This document shows, in pieces, positions 34,469 through 46,700 of a stretch of DNA of 64,000 bases (the stretch's first letter is position 1; the number at the start of each line of letters is the position of its first letter). The notes below the pieces were generated by a model, which was not told the origin of the DNA, did not search any database, and saw only the letters and a program-made list of their open reading frames with translations. A program made the translations under genes and the position numbers. The stretch is from Branchiostoma belcheri (lineage: Eukaryota > Chordata > Leptocardii > Amphioxiformes > Branchiostomatidae), in the NCBI RefSeq assembly GCF_001625305.1, contig NW_017803046.1, positions 2,507,146 through 2,571,145 of the forward strand. Reading direction: 5' to 3'.

Positions 34469-37331
34469 ATGCGGTGCAGCGCGCGTCGTCTGGTGCTGTC
34501 CCTCACCTGCCTCGTACCCATCGTACTCATCTCTCTTCTCGTTCCCGGAGCTGTCTACCTCAGACACTTTGGTCTCGATCAAGCAAGAAAGCTGACATTA
34601 AAACCAGGGTAAGTTCGATATATTTTCGACATATTCATTATTAAAATGGCACAGAGATGTAGCAACATGTATTTAGAATAGCGGGGAATTTTACAACAAA
34701 ACAACTGGTGAATACTTCTTGCTTGTATTTTCTACAGGCACCCATCTCTGAAGAGACACTTGAGCTCAAATGATGGAGTCAGCAACACCGAGGGATCAGA
34801 CGGAAAACTGCTGTACCGAGGGCAGTCCGAGGTTTTACCCGTCCCCGGGCTGGATCCGACTTACTCCGAAAAAACAAAGGACATCGCGGAAAAACAGAGA
34901 TTCAGAAAACAGTGGAAGAAGAAAGAGAAAGAGGAATACTATCAGCAGAGACGAGAGAGAGTGCAGAAGATCTTGGAAACAACTGTGGAGTCAATACCAG
35001 GGGAGGACGTGTACGGAAAGGACACTTCTAATTTACCCATGGTGGGTCAGGTTTTACCGAGTGGCGTCGGTGGCGCAACGGTTCAGAGCGTTGGACTCGG
35101 AACCAGTACTTAGGTCCCGGATTCGATACTCACCATGGCCCGCCGTTGTGCCCTTGGGAAATGCACTTCCACACTACCGGTCCACCGATCGAGCCTTAGG
35201 CTATTAAATCTGTCTAAATGTGTGCCAAAAACATACTACGGATTTGGTGCACTAACATTCATGGCACATTTGCCATCAAATTTCTAACCCTGAATTTTCA
35301 TTTGTCATTTTACACACAGAAGTGCATGACGTCACACCGTCTCCATGGCGACCCGAACATGGAGTGGTTCACCAGCAAGTTCGTGAACGACATCCCAGTC
35401 CTGATGACGTCACGTGACCTGACAGAGGAGGAGTATAACAGACTGAAGCGTTTTCCACTACCGTATGGCTTCGACGACATTCCCTTATCTGGTAAGTAGT
35501 TATCTTTGAAGTTGCATAATGATTTTACTTTTGTATATTTGCCCAACGTTTGTATTGACTATCTACAGTTAAATGAAGTTACATTTTCAAAATTGGACGT
35601 TTTACAAAGATGGGTTCTGAACATTTCCACAGATTTGGAAAAAGAGTTGACTTCTCTACCATTATCGGAAGGCGGCGCTGTTTTCGGTGCTCGGTCTGGC
35701 TGCAAACGATGCGCAGTCGTCGGAAATGGCGGGAGTCTGAAGGGCTCCGGTGCAGGCAGTGATATAGATGGACACGACTTCGTCTTCAGGTAAAATACGC
35801 ATTTCCGGATGCTCCCCAAGTAATGTTTATACATGTGTATTTGTATCATTTTTTTTATCTCCAGATTACGAATAATTTTCTGTGAAAAAACGATTGACCG
35901 TTTTTTTTGTCCGCGCAGGGTGAACCGCGCTCTTACGTCAGGGTACGAGTCAGACGTCGGCATCAGGACGTCCTTTTATATCTTCACGGTCAACACGCTG
36001 TTAGCAACTCTCCAGCCGAGTTTAAAAAAGGAGCCACAGTTCCATGTGCCAAGGGACCAGGTGAGTCAAATCAAGGGGACAATTGTTCATCTCTCAAGTA
36101 AATTGTGACTGACTGAATTACATACTAGCATTAAAACCACAATCTTGTTCGTTATCTGCAGGAGATTAAGTATATCCTAACGATGTGCAACAGGAGAGAC
36201 TACAAGTTAGTGGACACACTGGCCTGGGGAGCGCCGGTGGACGTCAGCGGCATAGACCGGCTGTAAGTATTACGGGGACATTATACATTATATAGAGGAT
36301 GTCCTTGCATATATACTTAAAGGGAAACATACCAGCATGCTGGCATATTTTAGTGCAACAGGTCGTCTGATTTGGTGGGTAAAATTATCACACATCTAAG
36401 TTACCTCCAACACGACGAAAACCAAATCAGGGAATTTCGGCTGTCTTTACAATCTTCACCAGTAAGAATGACCCATCACGTCGGATATGTGAAATCCTCA
36501 TACAAATTACAATTAAGGGTAATTGTGGGATCTGTTAAAACGCATGACAGATCATGGCCTGCTGCCTCGGTCACCAGCACTACTGCCAGTATAATTTCAA
36601 CGTGTGCCGAATGTTGTCCACAGAATTGGAAAGATCAATATAAAATCTCAATTACAAGCTAAACATCAAAGCTAACCTGGCCCGTGTCTTTTTTCTTAGA
36701 GCTGTAGAAATGCTGTCCAGACTCCACCTTGGAAGTGACAACATCAGATTGGTACATCCTGACCTTCTGAGATACATCAACAACAGGTACGAGTCTACAA
36801 AGGAAGTCAACTTTTTATGGTGTATCTTCCAATATTCCATTTGCGCGATGCTAACCTTTAAAATACATCTTCTAAAGCTGATTGCATGCAAGTCTCACTG
36901 AAGCACAGCACTTCGCTGAGTAGTAATGGAATCATAACCAAACTGTTCTATATGTTTAACGCTCAGTCTCAATGTTGACTTTGTCGCTTTGTCGTGAAAA
37001 GCATTCAATATGCTTCCAAGGTTTTTCAATGCTTCGTGCGTCGTTTTATGATGTTAACGATTGCCTCATTGTCTTCTCCAGTTGGCTGAAGTCCAAGAAG
37101 AGAAGATACTCGGTGTACCGCCCCAGTACCGGGGCCATCGCTGTCTTCACCGCCCTGCAGACCTGCGACCAAGTCAGTCTGTACGGCTTCGGCACGACAG
37201 ACGGCCAGTCCGTCCACTACTACGACAACGCGTCTTACGACATGACCACAGTGGTGAACCACGACTTCGACATGGAGTGGAGACTGTGGAGGAAGCTCCA
37301 CCAACTGGGCGTGGTCAGACTGTTGCCATAG
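34469..37331 (+). CDS. GT29 sialyltransferase, ST6GalNAc-like
   Basis: Eight coding exons: 34469-34608, 34738-35041 (or to 35050), 35320-35491, 35579-35789, 35919-36060, 36162-36262, 36700-36786, 37082-37331, about 468 residues. It is a type II Golgi protein: short basic N-terminus, one membrane anchor at about residues 8-29, then a charged stem rich in Lys/Glu. Sialylmotif L starts near residue 250 ([20 protein letters not shown], then GHDFVFRVNRA). Motif S is at about 400-422 ([20 protein letters not shown], then LYGF), motif III is HYYD near 431 and motif VS is HDFDME at 446-451. All catalytic motifs are intact. The motif S and III pattern (CDxVxLYGF, HYYD) and the L motif point to the ST6GalNAc branch, which adds alpha-2,6-sialic acid to GalNAc of O-glycans using CMP-sialic acid; the exact acceptor cannot be assigned. 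The ATG at 34469 has a good Kozak context. The exon 4 acceptor is taken at GAAG (35578) because it keeps frame; the stronger CTACAG at 35568 would not. Confidence 0.9.
35050..35215 (+). mobile_element. tRNA-derived SINE
   Basis: GGTGGCGCAACGGTTCAGAG resembles a Pol III A box with D-arm, and GGTCCCGGATTCGATACTC a B box, spaced as in a tRNA. A non-tRNA body follows (GCCCTTGGGAAATGCACTTC). The anticodon stem does not pair well, so this is not a working tRNA. It starts within about 10 bases of the end of sialyltransferase exon 2. Confidence 0.65.
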
Positions 37332-38327
37332 GAACACAAAATGGCTGTTACGTGTCCCTCAGTGCTGCAAAAGAATGTAAATGGGTCACACAGGGGGCAT
37401 TGACTGTGCCAGTAGGGAGAAATGACCTACTAGGACGTGTCACGACTGTTGATTATTTCAACAACAGGCCTGTTCCTGGACTATAAATGCCCTAACAGGT
37501 GGATGCTGGGATATGAAGAGAATGCAGCTCTGGGTTAGAGACTGCATGTACAATCTCGTGCACAACGTCATGCGACGCAGGCCAATGTGCTACGATACAC
37601 TCAGCAGTGCCTAAGAGCATTTGATACACAATGGTGCAATAAACCTGCATTTGGCAAGGGCTGTTTGAAAAACAAAATACTACGAATTCGAAGAAAGGGA
37701 CCGTTAAAAAAGGACAGACTAGCTACGGGGTCCAAAGTTGTTAAGTACCTCTCCTACAGTGAGGAAGACTAGTAACGGTACTGTGCAACGTATCCGCGAA
37801 TGAAAAATAAAAATACATATATTTTTACACATTAAAGTGATGGTCGTAATATGTGTTCTGGCGTTATTAATTATTGTGCTTGTAACGTTAAACATTATCT
37901 GAGAAGACTTGCACATAACCTCGCTGTGGTGTAATGGACCACCCGTTCTGATCTGATCCTAGCTTGGGTTCCAGACCAGTACACTGGGCATGTGTGCACT
38001 GGATAACTTGTGCTGTGGGTCTGGCATCCAGGCTACCCTGATCATTATTTGCACATTTTTACTGCAGCTGACCAATCGTGGAAGCCTTAGGTTAAGTTCA
38101 GCCACGTCACGTAAACCAGCTAGATACATGTATATGCGTGACTTGCGTGTTTTGTTTGCATTGCTGACTGACCTACCCATTTCTACAATGGAACGACCTA
38201 CCGTACGTTCATGGATATCAGTAAGGTCACGCCATTCAAACAAACTTGCCAGAGAGGTTACAGGGCACCAGGCCTGCGTATAGCGTTCACTCGACGAGCA
38301 GCAACAACGTTACAGACTCACTTCAAT
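37332..38327. other. Sialyltransferase 3' UTR and spacer before the NmrA array
   Basis: An AATAAA at 37638-37643 is the likely poly(A) signal of the sialyltransferase. From about 37830 the sequence matches the 5' flanks of the other two plus-strand NmrA genes (near 43020 and 49070), marking the start of the tandem unit. A tRNA-like patch near 37920-37985 (TGTGGTGTAATGG, TTGGGTTCC) is absent from the sister flanks and may be a SINE remnant. Confidence 0.45.
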
Positions 38328-41300
38328 ATGGCGAAACTTATCACCGTTTTCGGAGCAACAGGTGAGTTTAACATGCGATCCGGAGAAAATGATTGTACAT
38401 GGTTGTAGGATCGTGACAGCTGTGAAAGACACGGAGAATGAACCGACCCCCGTTCACCTCGTGCTGTCAAAACGTTTTGCTACGCGGAAGCTTGGAGTGC
38501 AACTCTGTATACGTTTTAGAATGGCGTCTGGAAATTCACAAGCCGTTCAGTCAGACTTTAAGACCATTTAAGGTCAAGTATTATATGTCAAGAAAGGTAT
38601 ACATGTCCATTGCTCAGCTGTAACCAGAGGCTGCCTGAACTGCTAACAATGCTAGAGATCAGGGGTGGGTTTTCGTCTTTACCTCCGGGTAGGGATGTAT
38701 ATCCCGAGCGCGGAGGTTTTGTGAGGGAAGACGAAAATTGCGTTCGCACCCGTTTCTCGCGTTTGGGTGGACGGATATGTCTGGGACTTGGTATACGTTT
38801 TGCTGTTGGGCTGTAGATGGTGCACGTTGTTTTGGTTTTTTAGTATGTGTGTTTTAGTGCGTGAAAATGATGCGTTTAGACCGCCGATGGACACCCCTTT
38901 CAGTGTAAGTGGGCCTCAGCTTTTGACCTTTGCATGTATAATCACCATTGAGGTCGCGACCACTGATCTGACCTTTCACACAGAGGGGTGTCAGCATTCT
39001 TTGAAACTGTTCAGATGTGAACCACATGTGCCGTCAATCAACGTCTCGTGCCTGGTGGGATCGCGTGGGTCGCAGCCAGCGAACTTCCGGGTGGGCCAAT
39101 GGGTCAGGGGTCAACGCCCTCTTGCGCAATTTCGGATGTTTTCGGCTTACAAATACCGTGGTATACTGTCTCAGACGTTCTCGGGACTCGGTGTATCTTC
39201 TGTTAATGGGCTGTAGATGGTGCAGGTTTTTTTTGTTTTATTGTATATGTGTTTTGGGGCGTAAGATTATTTGTATTTCCTTTTCGTGTCTCGGACACCC
39301 GTTACTGTGTTTGTTTACATTATCGCTGGTCGCTGAGGGTCGGGCAGCCAGATTCGCCACGGGATGCCTCCTGTCCTTTCTATTTTTGGGCTCCAGTCGG
39401 CTAGGGGGGATTAGTGATTTCACACATCATTTAGCCAATTACAAACATTTCGAAACTTTTCGAAAAAAATGGTATTCGCGCGAATTCACTAGTTAATTCA
39501 AAGAACAGTCCCAACATGCACCCAACATTCTGCAACATACATTACAATACCCGGAGGTACAAAATCTACGATTTTCCTTGTTTAGTTATAGAATGACTTG
39601 CGTTCGCCCTGTTTAAGTTTGTTTGCAATGACTTATCATCATAGTAGAGACATATACTAGTGATAGAATAGCAACAAAGTGAGAAACGTAGATGAAAAAT
39701 ATTTCTTTGCTTTATGTTCGGTCTGTATGAGATCTGAGCTTGCGACAACACTCCACCATCGATCCACGGCTAATTGGCAATCTCACAACCAGGCAGTCCC
39801 ATAAAGTAATTGTGACCGTTTAGACGGTGGTATTCCATTATTTGATTATCCCCGGCGAAAAACCGTCACTATTAGACAGATCTGGTCTTCTCTAAGTGTA
39901 CATCTGACTCAGATGTATGACTCAGATGTACATTTAGAGAGGACCAGATCTGTCTAATCCATGAACTCGGCTTCACGTGATGACATACGCAGCAGACGAG
40001 GTGTGTTTTATAAAACCAGAGGTCTGCTAGGGGATAACAGTAGTACTGTCGCCTAAAACAAGCTGTATACCTGATGACTTGCAGCTGCTTGGCAGATAGC
40101 ATGGGCCTCTCAGATGTACAAAATTTCTACTAATAGTAATATGTAAACTTGGCATTTGTGTATGTTCTCATATTTATGAATGAGCATCATAAAGTTGTGC
40201 AGTTCGAAATAAAGTGAGTGTGGCCACCAATGGTAGGCTAAAATTACAGAATACCCTGTAGACAATGGTGAAATCAATGGTTAGTCCCTTGGCACGGTGA
40301 ACCGGGAAAGGTTCATACAGAGGACACGTCATAAGGAAGTACCCAGAAAGTACGGGAGATCTCTAGACATGCGATATTTGGTTTAAAAGCCAGGTGTACA
40401 GTGTCTAGATGTTTGGCCAGTTTTCTACCTTTTTTACGGTCTTGTACTGTAGATTTAAGGTGTTGCCATTTAATAGACATTCCTCTGGTGTGGACGTCGT
40501 CTTGAATTTCAAAACAACTTAAAAGCCTGTCCATGACCTTTGACATACCTATCATACGTACAGGTAACTGATATGAAAATAATCTCCTCGCCGATCATGC
40601 CATTCGTCGCATTTCATTTTTATTGAATCTGACAGTATGGGTATTCATCATTCAGCAGTAGCACATCATATTTGTTATGCACATGCTTATGCTGAGTGTC
40701 GCCTAAATGCATTCTAAACATCCGCATAGCATGTCCAAGAGTGGAATTGTTCGCATAGTCTGTCGTCATGGCAGTGGCTGTCAGGTATTCAGCTAAGGTC
40801 AAGAGCTTAAAAATTAAAAGAAAACATTCCTTCATGACTTTGTCAGTTTATATGAGGACTACAATGTGTACAAGATTATTTTAAAAGGTGTTCAAGTATT
40901 CCAACATATTCCTCTGATCAGGATCACAGGGAGGGTCTGTCGCCAACGCCCTGCTGGAAGACCAGGACTTCAAAGTCCGAGCTGTGACGAGAAACGCCTC
41001 TAGCGACAAAGCGAAGGCATTGCAGGAGAAAGGTGCCGAGGTCGTTGTGGCGAGTCTGGACGATCCGAGCACGCTGGAACCTGCCCTGCAAGTAAGAATC
41101 GTCTTGGGTGACTTTTTCTGTCTCTCAAAGCGAGATCATTATTTCTTGGCGGTCAAACTAATCTCTTGTATGGAAGCTTATATGGAACGGTTGCACCTTG
41201 TTTTAAAATAAACGTTGTACAATATTATATACGATATAATAATCGAAAATCGTACTTTCCAGTTGCCATCACCCCTTTGTTTTACAGGGTGCTCACGGAG

Positions 41301-42937
41301 TCTTTGTGGTGACCAACTATTTTGAACATTTGGACCAGGAAAGGGAAGTCAAGCAAGTAAGAACTGCCTTTCACCACTGTTCTTCCCTGTGTCCTAGCCT
41401 GAGTGCCAGCCTTGTTAGCTTTCGTCTGCTCCCCAAGACGGAGAGCGGATGAAAGGTATTAAACAAGGTTGACACTCAGGCTACCTGTGTCCTGCAATAT
41501 GCAAGTTACTATAGGCACCAAAAGACTACTATTTCTGGAGAAATGGCGCAGTAAATGCACGTGATGCAAAGTTTTTCCGTCTGGGGGAGTGCGTCTAGGG
41601 GTTCGCCTCTAGTTTCTTTTCTCCTGGGTGCACCGGTGAGTCATGATTAACTCTATTTCTATATATTCACATCCAACAAAGGGCAAGGCCGTAGCGGACG
41701 CGGCCCGAGCTGCCGGGGTGCTGCATGTGGTGTTCAGCGGCCTGGAGAATGTTCAGAAGATCGCGGGGTTTCCCTGTCCGCACTTCGACGCCAAGGGGCA
41801 GATAGAGGAGTACATGACGTCACTCGAACTGCCCGTGACCGTTGTCAGATACCCCTTCTACTACGAAAACTACCTGAATGTCTTGAAGCCACAGAAACAG
41901 GAGGATGGGACGTACGTTTTGGGTAAGTAGGCACTTGTAGCTTGGCTGGTTGCATCTATATGTTTATTGGTTTAGAAGATAGGACTGACACTGACAAGCA
42001 GAAAATAAGCAAAGAAGGCAATTAAGCAAAAAAATCGTTGGTCCACTATCCAGGGAGACTAGCGAATGTCAAAAATATCTGTGCCAACGAAAGGCTAGGG
42101 ATGGGCTGGTAAAATGGGTTTGCAATTTTGTTCGTAAAGTCACTCCAAAGTTATTGCCGGCAAAATTGTTCTATCATTCATTCTGTATATTCGGTATATT
42201 TACTTATTCTGTCTTTAATCAATATTAATATTATATTTTGTGTGATTGTCTAGGCGTCCCAATGGAAGGCGCTGCGATGGACAGCGTCAGTGTAGCTGAC
42301 ATGGGTCCGGCTGTCAGGGAGATCTTCAAGAACTGGGCCGAGTGGGTCCGCCGGACTGTCGGTTTCACCGCAGACAAACTCACCATTCAGCAATACGCAG
42401 ACATCCTCTCCAAGCACCTGGCACCGAAGGTGTTCAAGGCTACCGACGTGAGTCTGTGGCAGAACTACATCACAATTTAAATGTTAACGTTATAGGTACC
42501 ATCCAATGGGAGCTGTTATGTCCAAAAGAACAAGATTCCGGCTCCGTCCCTGAAGTGTCGCTAAAAACGGCGATGTTGAATGATCACGAGCTAAATATGT
42601 AAGGGGGCGAGATCCCTGGATGGGGGGAGGGGGGGCGACACCGGTCGTCCATCCGCTATCTAGGTAACTTTCCATCTCGTACGTCGTTTTAGCACTAAAC
42701 AACGTTAACTAATAATTTTCAGTCTCCATCCCATCTACTTTCTCCTAGATGACAGCTGATGCGTTTGGCCAGCTGGGTTTCCCTGGAGCGGACGATCTGG
42801 GAAACATGTTCAAGTTCATCCGACTTTACAGCCCTGACCGGAGCTTGGACCTGACCCGCCAGCTGCACCCCGCCGCCAAGACCTTCGACACGTGGGTGGG
42901 AGAGAACAAGGACGTGCTACAGAACGCCCTGGACTAG
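38328..42937 (+). CDS. NMRAL1: NmrA-like family NAD(P)-binding protein, plus copy 1
   Basis: Six exons: 38328-38361, 40922-41091, 41288-41356, 41682-41922, 42254-42447, 42749-42937, giving 298 residues (human NMRAL1/HSCARG about 299). The dinucleotide-binding glycine motif GATGSQGG is at residues 9-16, split by intron 1, followed by KVRAVTRNASSDKA. The family's T-N-Y stretch (VVTNYFEH, near 77) is in exon 3, and exon 4 holds LHVVFSGLENVQKI and VRYPFYYENY. The last exon ends TWVGENKDVLQNALD. NmrA-like proteins are atypical short-chain dehydrogenase folds that sense NADPH/NADP+ rather than catalyse; HSCARG modulates NF-kappaB signalling and argininosuccinate synthetase. Intron 1 is large (2.6 kb) because of a transposon at 38680-39559. 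The exon 4 acceptor (CATCCAACAAAG) lacks a pyrimidine tract. A poly(A) signal lies at about 43000. Confidence 0.92.
38680..39559. mobile_element. 880-bp TIR element inserted in intron 1 of NmrA copy 1
   Basis: TACCTCCGGGTA at 38680-38691 is exactly inverted at 39548-39559, with similarity extending into ATGTAT. The sister intron of copy 2 passes directly from GTGGGTTTTCGTCTT to TTAGTCATAGAATGACTTGC, so copy 2 shows the empty site. The body contains two related stretches (GGGCTGTAGATGGTGCACG near 38810 and GGGCTGTAGATGGTGCAGG near 39208). No transposase is evident; the open frames inside have no domain. Confidence 0.7.
39871..39958. repeat. 37-bp near-perfect inverted repeat, 14-nt spacer
   Basis: ATTAGACAGATCTGGTCTTC...CATCTGA (39871-39907) is inverted at 39922-39958 with two mismatches. 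The corresponding introns of copies 2 and 3 (near 44455 and 50047) contain only the right arm, so the left arm was added by a local fold-back duplication in copy 1. Confidence 0.85.
41393..41484. mobile_element. Short hairpin MITE in intron 3 of NmrA copy 1
   Basis: TAGCCTGAGTGCCAGCCTTG and its inverted partner CAAGGTTGACACTCAGGCTA differ at two positions and enclose about 50 bases. Copy 2 has continuous flanking sequence here (CTGTGTCGTGCATACATGTA). A possible relative with the same TAGCCTG/CAGGCTA ends lies at 48209-48308. Confidence 0.6.
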
Positions 42938-43784
42938 CGAGTGTCTGTAGCTGCAGATTCTGAGAAAATTTAGATGACTCGTCATGTGAAGACGGGATGA
43001 ATAAAAATGCATTATTTTTACACATTAAAGTGATGACCGTAATATGTGTTCTGGCGATATTAATTATTATGCTTGTAGTGTAAACATTTTCTGTGAAGAC
43101 TTCCACATGGTCCAACCAGTCATTAGAAGCTCCTTGGTCCAACCCGCCATGATCTCCGCATGACTTGCACATCTTTAATACAGCTGACCAATCGTGGTAG
43201 CCTTAGGATATAAGTCAGTTATGTCACGTAAACCAGCCAGATATATTCGTGACTTGCGTATTTTGTTTGCATTGCTGACTTACCTACCCATTTGTACAAT
43301 GGAACGACCTACCGTACTCTTTTGGATATCAGTAAGGCCATGTTGATTTGATTATATGGATGACATTCGCGCGCGCATGAATTTTCGGCCGTTTCAAAAA
43401 AAAAGTTTTCAACCATACTGTAAATCGTACAAAACAGTTGCAAAATGAGCAAAAATATACCGTAAGTTACAAAAAAACCATACCAATGTCGTAGAATGCC
43501 AAAATCAAACGAAAAAAGACGAAATTGTAAAGAAATGAACTTGAAAACTAGATTATTCGCCAAACCATATTCTGTCCCATTTGTTCAACCCTCATGACCA
43601 CGTAGATTTCATAATGAAAACAACTTTTTTTTTTTGCAAAACTCTTTTTTTATTCGCACGCGCGCATCAATTTTGGGGTTCCCGGAAGATGTCATCCATA
43701 TAATCAAATCAACATGGCCTAAGGTCACCTCATTCAAACAAACTTGGCAGAGAGGCAGCAACAACGTTACAGACTCGCTTCAAT
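42938..43784. other. Spacer and 5' flank of NmrA copy 2
   Basis: Contains the poly(A) signal AATAAA of copy 1 at about 43000-43005, a flank homologous to those of copies 1 and 3 from about 43015, and the MITE at 43336-43719. Confidence 0.5.
43336..43719. mobile_element. PIF/Harbinger-type MITE, 384 bp, 30-bp perfect TIRs, TAA target duplication
   Basis: GGCCATGTTGATTTGATTAT, continuing ATGGATGACA, is a perfect 30-bp terminal inverted repeat at both ends. TAA flanks each side (43333-43335, 43720-43722). The homologous flank of copy 1 (near 38220) reads CAGTAAGGTCAC with a single TAA and no insert, i.e. the empty site. A 3-bp TWA duplication with GG-starting TIRs is characteristic of PIF/Harbinger elements. 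Internal segments TTCGCGCGCGCATGAATTTT and TTCGCACGCGCGCATCAATTTT are subterminal direct repeats. No transposase: non-autonomous. Confidence 0.88.
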
Positions 43785-46700
43785 ATGGCGAAACTTATCA
43801 CCGTTTTCGGAGCAACAGGTGAGTTTGACCTGAAATTCGGAGGAAATGTATGCAAACAGCACATGGTTGTAGGATCGTGAAAGCTGTGAAAGACATGAAG
43901 AATGAACCGACCCCTGGTCACCTCGTGCTGTCAAAACGTTTTGCTACGCGGAAGCTTGGACTTTGGAGTCAGTGCAACTCTGTAACGTTTTAGAATGACG
44001 TCTGGATATTCACAAGCCGTTCAGTCAGACTTTAAGACAGAAAATGAGTCCATTTAAGGTCAAGTATTCTATGTCAAGAAAGGTATACATGTCCACTGCT
44101 CAGTAACCAGAGGCTACCTGAACTGCGAACAATTCTAGAGATCGGGTGGGTTTTCGTCTTTTAGTCATAGAATGACTTGCGTTCGCCCTGCTTTAAGTTT
44201 GTTTGCAATGACTTATCATCATAGTAGAGGCATATACTAGTGATAGAATAGCAACAAAGTCGGAAACGTAGATATAACAATGTCTATGTGCTTCATGTTT
44301 GGTCTGTATGAGATCTGGGCTTGGGACAACACTGCTCCATCGATCCACGTACGGCTAATTAGCAATCTCACAACCAGGCAGTCCCACAAAGTAATTGTGA
44401 CCTTGTAGACGGTGGTATTCCATTGTTTGATTATCCCCGTCTGAAAACCGTCAGATGTACACTTAGAGAGGACCAGATCTGTCTAACGCCGAGCTCGGCT
44501 TCACGTGATGACGTACCCAGCAGACGAGGTGTGTTTTGTAAAACCAGAGGTCTGCCAGGGGATACCAGTAGTACTGTCGCCTAAAAACAAACTGTACAGT
44601 TGGTGATTTGCAGCTGCTTGGCAGATAGCACAGGCCTCTCAGATAATTGTGTACAAAATTCTTGTAATATGTAAATTTGGCATTTGTGTATGTTCTCATA
44701 TTTATGAATGAGCATCATAAAGTTGTGAAGTTCGAATTAAAGTGAGTGTGACCACAGATTGGTAGGCTAAAATTGCAGTGCCCTGGAGTACTAGTATTAC
44801 CCTGTAGACAATATTTTTTTTAGTGAAATCAATGGTTAGTCCCTTGGCACGGTGAACCGGAAAAGGGGTTCATACAGAAGACACATGTCACAAGGAATTA
44901 CCCAGAAGGTAGGGGAGATCTCTTGACGTGCGATATTTGGTTTTAAAGGCCAGTTGCACAGTGGCTAGATGTTTGGCCGGTTTTCTACTTTTTTTTTAGG
45001 TTTTGTAAAATCATTTAGTAATGTACTGTAGATTTCAGGCGTTGCCCTTTGACATTCCTCAGGTGTGTTTGATGTGTTGGCGTGGACGTGTCTTGAATTT
45101 CAAAACAACCTGGCCATGACCTTTGACGTACCTATCGTAATAGGTACTTGAGATAAAAATAATCTCGCTGCTCATGCCGTTCGTCGACGACGCATTTCAT
45201 TTTCATAGAGTCTGACAGTATGGCAGTATGGGGATGCATTATTCAGCAGTAGCAAATATTATTTTTGTATGCATGTTTATGCTGAGTGTCGACTTCACGC
45301 ATTCTAAACATCCGCATAGCCTATCCAAGAGTGGAATTGTTCGCATTGTTTGTCGCCATGGCAGTGGCTATCAGGTATTCAGCTAAGGTCAAGAGTGAAG
45401 CTTAAAAAAACATTCCTTCATGACTTTGTCGGTTTATATGAGGACTACAATGTATACAAAATTTATCATTCGTCGATGACCGTTGTGCGTGTATGGCATA
45501 GTACCGCTGCCAAAGTGACGGTCCTTCTGAAAAGTATATCGTAACAAGTGCAATCACCAAAAGAGATGGTTTTAAAACGTGTTCAAGTATTCCAACATAT
45601 TCCTCTGATCAGGATCACAGGGAGGGTCTGTCGCCAATGCCCTGCTGGAAGACCAGGACTTTAAAGTCCGAGCTGTGACGAGAAACGCCTCTAGCGACAA
45701 GGCCAAGGCACTGCAGGAGAAAGGTGCCGAAGTCGTTGTGGCGAGTATGGACGATCCGAGCACACTGGGACCTGCCCTGCAAGTAAGAATCTTCTTGAGT
45801 GACCTTTTCCGTCTCTCAAAAGCGAGATCATGATTTCTTGGCGGTCAAACTAATTTCTAGCATGGAAGCGTATATGGAATGGCCTCGTCAAAATAAAGAC
45901 GTTGTTACAATGCACGATGTAATGATCGCCATTTAACAGTTACCACCATCACTTTGTTTTACAGGGTGTTCACGGAGTCTTTGTGGTGACCAACTATTGG
46001 GAACATTTGGACGAGGAAAGGGAAGTCAAGCAAGTAAGAACTGCCGTTCACCACTGTTCTTCTCTGTGTCGTGCATACATGTAATATGCAAGTTACTATA
46101 TATAGGCACCAAAAGACTACTATTTCTGGAGAAATGGCGCAGTAAATGCACGTGATGCAAAGTTTTTCCGTCTGGGGGAGTGCGTCTAGGGGTCGCCTCT
46201 AGTTTCTTTTCTCCTGGGTGCACCGGTGAGTCATGATTAACTCTATTTCTATATATTCACATCCAACAAAGGGGAAGGCCGTAGCGGACGCGGCCCGAGC
46301 TGCCGGGGTGCTGCATGTGGTGTTCAGCGGCCTGGAGAATGTTCAGAAGATCGCGGGGTTTCCCTTACCGCACTTCGACGCCAAGGGGCGGATAGAGGAG
46401 TACATGACGTCACTCGACCTGCCCGTGACCTTCGTGAGGTACCCCTTCTACTACGAAAACTACATCAACTTCATAAAATTAAAGCCACAGAAACAGGAGG
46501 ATGGAACGTACGTTTTGGGTAAGTACGGTCTTGTACATGCTACTTGCATACAGTTACTAGTATATGTTGTCGCAGGGCCAGAAACTAGCTGGCCTAGCTG
46601 GTCGCGACTAAAAAGAACACGTGAAAAAGAAACGGTATATGACGTAGAACTGGTAATATACAGGAATAAAATAGCATGGAAAAAAGAAGACCCGTTAGCC

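Noticed and set aside
35065..35140. Functional tRNA gene
   Set aside because: A and B boxes are recognisable but the anticodon stem does not pair and a SINE body follows.
35569..35578. Stronger acceptor CTACAG at 35568 for sialyltransferase exon 4
   Set aside because: Exon 3 ends in phase 1; using this site puts a stop codon (V-K-stop) in frame, whereas GAAG at 35578 keeps frame into the conserved domain.
38767..39496. Two 149-159-codon frames in NmrA copy 1 intron 1
   Set aside because: They lie inside the inserted TIR element, overlap in different frames and show no transposase or other domain.
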